NCBI GenBank assembly: GCA_001786805.1
Contig: MFTJ01000044.1
Coordinates: forward strand, 1-5,938
Reading direction: 5' to 3'
Length of the DNA stretch: 5,938 nt
Source of the DNA: Candidatus Nomurabacteria bacterium RIFCSPHIGHO2_01_FULL_39_10
GTDB lineage: Bacteria; Patescibacteriota; Minisyncoccia; Phycocordibacterales; UBA9973
Part shown: positions 1 to 4,247 of the stretch, piece by piece
How positions within the stretch are numbered: position 1 is the first letter of the stretch
Layout of the letters: every line of letters starts with the position of its first letter
Position numbers and translations under genes: made by a program
Notes under the pieces: model-generated
Database searches by the model: none
What the model saw: the letters and a program-made list of their open reading frames with translations, nothing else
Told to the model about the DNA's origin: nothing

Positions 1-15
1 CCCCATAGTAGAACG

Positions 16-43
16 TTGCAAAAGTTTCACTACAGGGTATAAT
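16..43 (+). promoter_or_regulatory. Promoter of the DHS-like gene
   Basis: A perfect TATAAT -10 box lies at 38-43. A TTGCAA -35-like box lies at 16-21, giving a 16 bp spacer. Transcription would begin around 50, only about three bases before the ATG at 53, so the mRNA would be nearly leaderless. No Shine-Dalgarno sequence fits in that space. This is read from consensus matches only. Confidence 0.6.
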
Positions 44-52
44 CAAAAACTA

Positions 53-1075
53 ATGAATACGAATCTGCCGACACTAGAATTCATTCTAAAGAATTATAAA
101 AATTTCAACTCGCGAGCGACTCGCGACGCGCTAATTGCTTATTGGCAGCATATTGAAAAAGGGGGCAAAATGTTTTGGGCAATGGCTGGAGCAATGTCCT
201 CTGCGCAACTTGGCATTACTCTCGCCCCGGCCATACGGCAGGGTTTGATTCACGGAATGTCTGTAACCGGCGCGAACTTGGAAGAATCTCTTTTCCGACT
301 GGTCGCGCACGATAGCTATAAAGATTTTCCGGACTATCGCTATCTTACCAAAGAAGATGACACGAAAATTTTGGAAAACAGAATGCGCCGAGTGACGGAC
401 ACCAGCATTCCCGAAGACGAAGCGTTCCGCGCAGTGGAAAGCCTGATTGTCCCCACATGGGAAAAAGCCACCAAAGAAAAAACTCGAAAATTCTGGCATG
501 AGTATTTTTATGACTTGATTCAGAAAATTGATAAAAAGAAGCATGAAGGCAAAACATCCGAGTGCTGGCTCCTCGCCGCGGCGGAAAATAATATCCCGAT
601 AGTGGTACCCGGTCATGAAGATTCTACTTTCGGCAATATCTTTGCTTCTCATGTAAAACTTGGCGATGCTTCGGCAAACATAGTAAAGTCCGGCATAGAA
701 TATATGGGGGAGTTTTATGACCAATATCAAAAACTCTCCCTTGGCAAAGGGGTCGGTTTCTTCCAAATCGGCGGAGGTATTGCGGGCGACTTTCCTATTT
801 GTGTCGTGCCGTCCTTAAAGTACGATATGGAACTTGAAAATGTAAAACCTTGGGCGTATTTCTGTCAGATTTCGGATTCTACGACTTCTTACGGATCGTA
901 CTCTGGCGCAACTCCAAATGAAAAAATAACCTGGGATAAACTAACTAAAGAAACTCCGATGTTCGTCATTGAATCCGACGCCACTATCGTCGCCCCGCTC
1001 ATCTTGACCGCGCTTTTAGAATGCAAAGCAAATCCCAAAGAAGCGAATAAATTGATAGAAAAATATACTGTTTAA
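53..1075 (+). CDS. Deoxyhypusine synthase-like protein (putative homospermidine synthase-type aminobutyltransferase)
   Basis: This 340-residue protein belongs to the bacterial branch of the deoxyhypusine synthase (DHS) family, NAD-dependent enzymes that move the aminobutyl group of spermidine or putrescine onto an acceptor amine. Family landmarks are clear: GGKMFWAMAGAMSSAQLG (37-54), TGANLEE (72-78), HEDSTFGN (188-195), SGIEYM (213-218), FFQIGGGIAGDFP (236-248) and SYSGATPNEKITWDK (282-296). K296 aligns with the catalytic lysine of human DHS (K329). The KHH motif that follows the GGG in eukaryotic and archaeal DHS is replaced by AGDF, as I recall from bacterial homologues. Bacteria lack the hypusinated eIF5A substrate, so a small-molecule acceptor, making homospermidine from putrescine, is the likelier role; that is inference from the family. 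The ATG start fits the family N-terminus (a short helix before FNS). The gene converges on an agmatinase that makes its presumed substrate, with one base between the stops. Confidence 0.9.
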   Translation: MNTNLPTLEFILKNYKNFNSRATRDALIAYWQHIEKGGKMFWAMAGAMSSAQLGITLAPAIRQGLIHGMSVTGANLEESLFRLVAHDSYKDFPDYRYLTKEDDTKILENRMRRVTDTSIPEDEAFRAVESLIVPTWEKATKEKTRKFWHEYFYDLIQKIDKKKHEGKTSECWLLAAAENNIPIVVPGHEDSTFGNIFASHVKLGDASANIVKSGIEYMGEFYDQYQKLSLGKGVGFFQIGGGIAGDFPICVVPSLKYDMELENVKPWAYFCQISDSTTSYGSYSGATPNEKITWDKLTKETPMFVIESDATIVAPLILTALLECKANPKEANKLIEKYTV

Positions 1076-1076
1076 T

Positions 1077-1988
1077 TTATTTTAATTTATTTCTAAACTT
1101 ATGCGCCAGCATTGTATAACAAAGTTGCGCCGCGCCGTATTCCGTCAGGATTAAATCACGCATCGGAGAAACTTCCACGATATCCGCGCCGATAAGTTCG
1201 TAATTATCTATGACGCGTTTGACAAGTTCCACGCCGTAATACCACTCCAAACCGCCCGGCACCGGCGTGCCGGTGCCGGGCATCACGCCAGGATCAAAAC
1301 CGTCAACATCTATGGTTATATATACATACTTTGTTTTGATTGCCGCCAAAATTTCATCTATCTTTGGAACCTTCCAGCCAGCGCCTAAGGCGCTGGCTGA
1401 GTTGCTCCATTGCCAAACTTTTATATTATTTTTTGGATCGCTGAAATATTCATACTCGCCTCTATAGTATGTGCGGATACCGACTTGGACGAGCGCGTAA
1501 CCGAGTTCATGCGCGCGACGCATGACGCAGGAATGCGCCAGGTTGGTAGATTTCTCACTGTAGTCGGCATCAGTATCCCGCAGATCGCAGTGCGCGTCTA
1601 TTTGCAAGATAGTAACATCTTTTGGATTTACTTTTTTTGTGAGCGCTCGCAAAAATCCAAGTGAAACTGAATGCTCGCCCCCAAGCAAGAATATAAATTT
1701 GTTTTTATCTAAAATTTTATCGCACTCATTTGTGATTTTTGTAAGCACTTTCTCTGGCGAAAGCGGGCTTAGATTGCCTAAATCTTTCTGCCCAATTTTT
1801 ACTTTTTTTGAGACCTCTGCTTTATATCCACGATCAAAAAGCTCCAGCTTGGAATCGAGCATTTTAACCACCGCCTTAGGGCCGTTCTTTGTTCCCTTTC
1901 GGCTAGAAACTGTCTTTTCGTATCCAGCCGAAAGAACAACCGCTTCCGCTTCATTTATATTTTTTGCGTTAAAAATTGAATCTATCAT
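1077..1988 (-). CDS. speB: Agmatinase (ureohydrolase family)
   Basis: This is a 303-residue binuclear manganese ureohydrolase, predicted to hydrolyse agmatine to putrescine and urea in the cytoplasm. The metal-ligand motifs are all present: GGEH (H106), DAHCD (D131, H133, D135) and DVDGFDP (D227, D229, D232), then MPGTGTPVPGG (236-246) and VEVSP (E272). The N-terminal SSRKGTKNGPKAV matches the family's substrate-side GP motif. Length is normal for SpeB (about 300). Agmatinase is preferred to arginase, guanidinobutyrase or formiminoglutamase because an arginine decarboxylase and a DHS-like enzyme are nearby, but substrate cannot be read with certainty from sequence. An in-frame 10-bp palindrome encodes residues about 197-205 (SASALGAGW) and looks like a small insertion. 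The ATG at 1988 sits six bases after a -10 box, so the message may be leaderless. No terminator separates it from the converging gene. Confidence 0.9.
   Translation of the reverse strand: MIDSIFNAKNINEAEAVVLSAGYEKTVSSRKGTKNGPKAVVKMLDSKLELFDRGYKAEVSKKVKIGQKDLGNLSPLSPEKVLTKITNECDKILDKNKFIFLLGGEHSVSLGFLRALTKKVNPKDVTILQIDAHCDLRDTDADYSEKSTNLAHSCVMRRAHELGYALVQVGIRTYYRGEYEYFSDPKNNIKVWQWSNSASALGAGWKVPKIDEILAAIKTKYVYITIDVDGFDPGVMPGTGTPVPGGLEWYYGVELVKRVIDNYELIGADIVEVSPMRDLILTEYGAAQLCYTMLAHKFRNKLK
1376..1398. repeat. Short palindrome inside the agmatinase gene
   Basis: A perfect 10-bp inverted repeat (arms 1376-1385 and 1389-1398, loop TAA) lies within the agmatinase coding region in frame. It adds a small Ala/Ser/Gly-rich stretch (about residues 197-205) between the GIRTYY strand and the helix before the DVDGFDP metal site, where E. 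coli SpeB is shorter as I recall it. It is more GC-rich than the flanking codons. Confidence 0.55.
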
Positions 1989-1994
1989 CTGTGT

Positions 1995-2022
1995 ATTGTA
2001 TCAAATAAACCTGTTTAAACAA
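1995..2022 (-). promoter_or_regulatory. Promoter of agmatinase, probably leaderless
   Basis: On the minus strand TACAAT (1995-2000) serves as -10 and TTGTTT (2017-2022) as a weak -35, with a 16 bp spacer. The ATG (1986-1988) starts six bases after the -10 box, which is where transcription would begin. There is no ribosome binding site. The -35 overlaps the foot of the hairpin at 2021-2044. Confidence 0.5.
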
Positions 2023-2044
2023 AAAACACCTTACGGTGTTTTTT
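2021..2044. terminator. Bidirectional-type hairpin with A/T tracts
   Basis: Six A, then CACC (2027-2030), a four-base loop, GGTG (2035-2038), then six T. The stem can extend to 10 bp. On the minus strand the loop reads GTAA, a GNRA tetraloop, and the hairpin is followed by a T tract, so it should work best in that direction, stopping minus-strand transcripts before they enter agmatinase. On the plus strand it could block read-through toward rnpB. No gene ends directly at it on either strand, so an insulating role is an inference. Confidence 0.5.
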
Positions 2045-2132
2045 GCGGCACTTATGTTGTTTACGATAAATGTAAGTCAAAAAGTCTCTTGCCTCACACT
2101 CACTCGGATAGTATAGCATAGTTGCAAAAAGA

Positions 2133-2161
2133 ATGCAAGCAAAATGCAAGTGTGATATAAT
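2133..2161 (+). promoter_or_regulatory. Promoter of rnpB (extended -10)
   Basis: TATAAT at 2156-2161 is preceded by TG at 2153-2154, an extended -10. A weak -35-like ATGCAA sits at 2133-2138 with a 17 bp spacer. The predicted +1 is about 2168, exactly where the P1 helix of the RNA begins, which supports both calls. Three TGCAA words at 2123, 2134 and 2145, each 11 bp apart, overlap this region. Confidence 0.7.
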
Positions 2162-2167
2162 AGATGG

Positions 2168-2512
2168 GTAGATGCTGGATAACTACTGTTGCCTGCCTTT
2201 GCTAAAGCTACGGCGTGGTAATAGAGGAAAGTCCGAACACAGTTTACCCCGCCTTCTGGCGGGGGCAAAAAAACGAGTAGAGGATAACGTCCTCCCATAG
2301 CGATATGGAGTTGCGAACAGAAACGACCCGGTTAAGTCCGGCTGAAACGGCTAAATACTTACTTCTGTGCAAGATCGTGTCCAGCCCTACTTTTTTACAA
2401 AAGTGGGGCTGGGAGAATCGCTTGAGTCCTAGAGTAATTTAGGACCTAGATAAATTGTTATCTCCGCAAGGCCTTGCCTTGCGGAAACAGAATTCGGCTT
2501 ATAGACACCTAC
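2168..2512 (+). ncRNA. rnpB: RNase P RNA, bacterial A-like type
   Basis: This is the catalytic RNA of RNase P, which trims the 5' leader of tRNA precursors. The conserved core is plain. GAGGAAAGTCCGAAC (2224-2238) pairs as P4 with TTCGGCTT (2493-2500), keeping the bulged U. P1 pairs 2168-2176 with 2503-2512 (one mismatch and one bulge). P2 is GGATAAC (2177-2183) with GTTATCT (2457-2463). P8 is 2280-2294. P9 is 2295-2308, closed by a GCGA tetraloop. P15 pairs CAAG (2370-2373) with CTTG (2421-2424). P18 is 2426-2445. Extra or replaced elements are a hairpin after P4 (about 2246-2264), a 14-bp helix at 2381-2412 and an 8-bp P19-like hairpin at 2464-2484. P13/P14 and the P6/P16/P17 pseudoknot are not apparent. 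The 5' end is set by the promoter; the exact 3' end is approximate. Confidence 0.95.
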
Positions 2513-2525
2513 AAAAAAATGAGAG

Positions 2526-2555
2526 TCCCCCGCTAAAAACGGGGGATTTTCTTTT
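2526..2555 (+). terminator. Intrinsic terminator of rnpB
   Basis: A perfect 7-bp stem, TCCCCCG (2526-2532) with CGGGGGA (2540-2546), encloses a CTAAAAA loop and is followed by TTTTCTTTT (2547-2555). It begins 13 bases after the end of P1, as expected for rnpB. Confidence 0.85.
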
Positions 2556-2572
2556 GGGGGAATTATTCTTAA

Positions 2573-2615
2573 CCCTCTCACCCCTGCACCCCTCTCCAGA
2601 TTACTGGAGAGGGGG
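2573..2615 (-). repeat. Palindromic repeat A (left-end type)
   Basis: A CCCTCTCACCCC arm is followed by a perfect 11-bp hairpin, CCCCTCTCCAG (2589-2599) and CTGGAGAGGGG (2604-2614), with loop ATTA. It is listed as minus because its reverse complement aligns with copies B and D. It closely matches copy C and has no T tract, so it is not a terminator. Confidence 0.85.
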
Positions 2616-2625
2616 AAATACAAAG

Positions 2626-2634
2626 TGATATAAT
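2626..2634 (+). promoter_or_regulatory. Extended -10 promoter of the DUF559 gene, leaderless
   Basis: TGATATAAT (TG at 2626-2627, TATAAT at 2629-2634) lies just inside repeat A. The ATG at 2641 starts six bases after the -10 box, where +1 is expected. The same TGATATAAT string drives rnpB. No -35 is visible because that position falls within the hairpin arm of repeat A. Confidence 0.55.
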
Positions 2635-2640
2635 TTATGT

Positions 2641-2994
2641 ATGAATAAAATTGGAATAATTAAAAAAGCGAGATTGTTACGCAAAGAAGACACAAAAACG
2701 GAAAGAATTCTTTGGAAAACATTAAGAGGAACTAAATTGGGAGTTAGGTTTAGAAGACAACATCCAATTGATATGTATATTCTAGATTTTTATTCACCCA
2801 AAAGTAAGCTTTGTGTTGAACTAGATGGCTCACCCCACAAAATGAAAGAGAATAAAGAATACGATGAAATAAGAGAAGAATATTTAAGAATCAAAGGCAT
2901 CAAAACTCTCAGATTTTGGAATTCTGAAATAGAAAAAGATATGGATGCTGTGTTAGAGAAAATTAGGAAAGAGTCGGATTTCTCCCCTCTCTAA
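2641..2994 (+). CDS. DUF559 domain protein, Vsr-like PD-(D/E)xK endonuclease fold
   Basis: This 117-residue protein matches the DUF559 family almost end to end. DUF559 is a restriction-endonuclease-like fold related to very-short-patch repair (Vsr) nucleases. Family signatures in order: a helix with TKTERILWKTLR (18-29), VRFRRQHP (35-42), YILDFYSP (46-53), VELDGSPH (59-66), the D75/R78 helix and IKTLRFWNSEI (87-97). D49, E60 and D62 with H66 are the likely metal-site acids and histidine by analogy; activity is not demonstrated for this protein. The last codons (F114 to L117) and the TAA stop fall inside repeat B, so the repeat writes the C-terminus. The gene is visibly more A+T-rich than the polyamine genes. 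There is no ribosome binding site, and a -10 box just upstream suggests a leaderless message. It is alone between two inverted repeats, which suggests it is cargo or the mobilising enzyme of a small element. Confidence 0.85.
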   Translation: MNKIGIIKKARLLRKEDTKTERILWKTLRGTKLGVRFRRQHPIDMYILDFYSPKSKLCVELDGSPHKMKENKEYDEIREEYLRIKGIKTLRFWNSEIEKDMDAVLEKIRKESDFSPL

Positions 2995-3031
2995 AATTAC
3001 TATTTTGGAGAGGGGTCGGGGGTGAGGGAAA
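2978..3031 (+). repeat. Palindromic repeat B (right-end type)
   Basis: A 14-bp hairpin (CCCCTCTC at 2984-2991 with GAGAGGGG at 3008-3015, extended inward by TAAAAT/ATTTTG with one G-T pair, loop TACT) is followed by TCGGGGGTGAGGG (3016-3028). It is identical to copy D over 54 bp. It overlaps the 3' end of the DUF559 gene. Confidence 0.9.
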
Positions 3032-3053
3032 AATTCATATTCGTTCGCATCAT

Positions 3054-3096
3054 CCCCCTCACCCCTTGCTCCCCTCTCCAGAGTACTAGAGAGGGG
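3054..3096 (-). repeat. Palindromic repeat C (left-end type)
   Basis: CCCCCTCACCCC is followed by a hairpin of CCCCTCTC (3071-3078) with GAGAGGGG (3089-3096), inner stem with one mismatch and loop AGTA. It differs from copy A at only a handful of positions and has the same orientation. Its CCCTCACCCC arm (3056-3065) can also pair with GGGGTGAGGG of copy B (3019-3028). Confidence 0.85.
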
Positions 3097-3104
3097 AAAA
3101 ATAC

Positions 3105-3631
3105 TTAAGATTTTTTGTATATACCAAGACCTAAATTTGATAACGGAAGTTTGTTAAATCCATCTATGGCTTGTGTACTAGTATCTTTGAAAGGTTCCGA
3201 ACTATAATAAATTCCCCCATGCTTAAGAACACGATTTATTTCTTTTTTCATCAGATTTTGGTCTTGAACATAAACACCAGTATCAAAAACTAATTCTGAA
3301 CAAACTACATCAAAAGATTCATCATAAAAAGGCAGTTGTTCTATCCGAGCAATTACTTGTGGTGACTCTTGCCCCCCCTAGGACGAACATCCACCCCAAC
3401 AGCATCTACACTTTGTTTTTTCATATAATCAAGAAATACCGCATTCCCGCTTCCAAGTTCTAAAACTTTTACTTTTTTCAAATCCATTCCATGACTAAAT
3501 AGAATTCTTTCTAAATTCCTATACCTTATCGCAATAGTCTCTAAATCAGAATCGCCATCTTCCCAATCTCTAAAAAAGGTGGTTCTCTCTCTACGAACTT
3601 CTTTATTGAATTTTTTTAGTGATTCGTCCAT
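3105..3631 (-). pseudogene. Class I SAM-dependent methyltransferase, frameshifted
   Basis: Read from ATG at 3631, the first part carries the SAM-binding motif VLELGSGNA (56-64) and the acidic turn VGVDVRPR (79-85). The frame then runs through seven G (3372-3378 on the plus strand as C) into an early stop at 3353-3355. From that run to the TAA at 3105-3107 another frame continues the same fold: QESPQVIARIEQLPFYDESFDVVCSE, then NRVLKHGGIYYSSEPF and a C-terminus ending in GIYKKS. One extra G would join them into a 175-residue Methyltransf_11-like protein. No NPPY or DPPY motif is present, so it is not a typical N6-adenine or N4-cytosine DNA methyltransferase; the substrate is unknown. The break may be a real mutation, slippage at the homopolymer, or a sequencing error. 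A longer reading start at 3766 would only translate repeat D and is not used. The region is visibly A+T-rich. Confidence 0.8.
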
Positions 3632-3640
3632 AATTTTTGA

Positions 3641-3694
3641 ATTTCTCCCCTCTCTAAAATTACTATTTTGGAGAGGGGTCGGGGGTGAGGGAAA
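3641..3694 (+). repeat. Palindromic repeat D (right-end type)
   Basis: Every base from 3641 to 3694 is the same as copy B at 2978-3031, including the 14-bp hairpin and the TCGGGGGTGAGGG tail. It sits between the start of the methyltransferase gene and the stop of the DUF192 gene, seven bases from that stop. Confidence 0.9.
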
Positions 3695-3701
3695 GGGAGA
3701 A

Positions 3702-4163
3702 TTAGTACTCAAACTCCACCCTATCCCCCACCTGCAAATTATTTTTTTCGGAGAAACCGGAGACAACTTCTAAGACATATTTGCTATTCGTTTCTGGTCC
3801 GTAACTTTCCGGAAATAACTCGGGTCGAGCGTCTTTTTTTATATAAATTACTTTTTTGTATTCATCAAGCCAAATAATATCTATCGGAAAATTCATATCT
3901 TTCATCCAAAAAGAATAATTTCCGGGGCGTTCAAACACAAACAACATGCCCTCGTCTTCTTTCAGCAACAGCCGTCCCGAGAGTCCTTGCGCTTGCGTTT
4001 CCTCCGTCAGCGCTAGTTCAATTTTTATATTTTGCCCGGCAATTTTCACATATTTTATATTCTCCGGCGCTAAATTTTTTACAGGCTGGTTAATTAAAAA
4101 AAATCCTATTATAAAAAAAATAATAACTATGATAAAACTACTTTGAATGTTTTGATTTTTCAT
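3702..4163 (-). CDS. DUF192 family protein with N-terminal membrane anchor
   Basis: The 153-residue protein has one hydrophobic segment near the N-terminus (about 10-24, FIIVIIFFIIGFFLI), with no lipobox cysteine, and then a complete DUF192 domain facing outward. Domain landmarks are QGLSGR (59-64), DEGMLFVF (70-77), YSFWMKDMNFPIDIIWLD (83-100), YVLEVVSGF (129-137) and VGDRVEF (145-151). DUF192 is a small beta-rich domain whose biochemical role is not established, so no function is assigned. The ATG at 4163 is chosen because it places the anchor at the very start. A GTG at 4208 would add 15 residues with no better signal, and neither start has a ribosome binding site. The gene lies 84 bp downstream of the arginine decarboxylase on the same strand and could be co-transcribed with it. 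Confidence 0.85.
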   Translation of the reverse strand: MKNQNIQSSFIIVIIFFIIGFFLINQPVKNLAPENIKYVKIAGQNIKIELALTEETQAQGLSGRLLLKEDEGMLFVFERPGNYSFWMKDMNFPIDIIWLDEYKKVIYIKKDARPELFPESYGPETNSKYVLEVVSGFSEKNNLQVGDRVEFEY

Positions 4164-4247
4164 ATTATTTATGGTTACAAATATTTTTCTGCTGAAAAAT
4201 TTCGCCACCCGCTTCTCGCACCGCCGTGCTGCGAACTGACAAAATTT
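4164..4247. other. Spacer between DUF192 and arginine decarboxylase genes
   Basis: These 84 bases hold a 4-bp GCAC/GTGC hairpin (4218-4229). An AT-rich 8-bp inverted repeat (4238-4245 with 4251-4258) also straddles the decarboxylase stop codon. Neither is followed by a T tract in the direction of transcription, so no intrinsic terminator is called and read-through into DUF192 is plausible. Confidence 0.5.

Larger units (their letters stand above)
2573..3028. mobile_element. Repeat-bounded module 1 carrying a DUF559 nuclease gene
   Basis: Left-end repeat A (2573-2615) and right-end repeat B (2978-3031) are oriented as inverted repeats around one short gene. The outermost sequence is CCCTCTCACCCC on the left and GGGGTGAGGG on the right. 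Module 2 next door has the same two end types with a different gene inside. No transposase and no clear target-site duplication is seen, so mobility is inferred from symmetry and repetition. The alternative is that repeats of this family simply settled into gene spacers. Confidence 0.45.
3054..3691. mobile_element. Repeat-bounded module 2 carrying a broken methyltransferase gene
   Basis: Copy C (left-end type) and copy D (right-end type, identical to B) flank a single minus-strand methyltransferase gene. The gene fills the space: its stop is eight bases from C and its start nine bases from D. Module 2 follows module 1 after 25 bp. The ends match module 1 while the cargo and its orientation differ. 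An alternative is that the methyltransferase belonged to the DUF192 operon and the repeats inserted on both sides of it. Confidence 0.4.

Noticed and set aside
131..766. Open 211-codon frame antisense to the DHS-like gene
   Set aside because: It lies inside a well-conserved gene on the other strand, and its product resembles no family I recognise.
1254..1281. 12-bp GC-rich palindrome in agmatinase
   Set aside because: It encodes the conserved GTGTPVPGG metal-site motif. The symmetry arises from the repetitive amino acids and is not an insertion.
2077..2623. Minus-strand open frames across rnpB and its terminator
   Set aside because: They cover the structured RNA gene and repeat A; their translation follows RNA helices, not protein motifs.
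2641..3631. Restriction-modification pair made of DUF559 nuclease and methyltransferase
   Set aside because: The methyltransferase lacks DNA-methylase motifs such as NPPY/DPPY or a PC motif, is of the small Methyltransf_11 type, and lies in a separate module on the other strand.
2573..3694. CRISPR array from the four similar repeats
   Set aside because: The repeats alternate in orientation, their spacing is irregular and genes lie between them.
3632..3766. N-terminal extension of the methyltransferase up to 3766
   Set aside because: It would translate repeat D and part of the DUF192 gene in another frame. The ATG at 3631 fits the family better.
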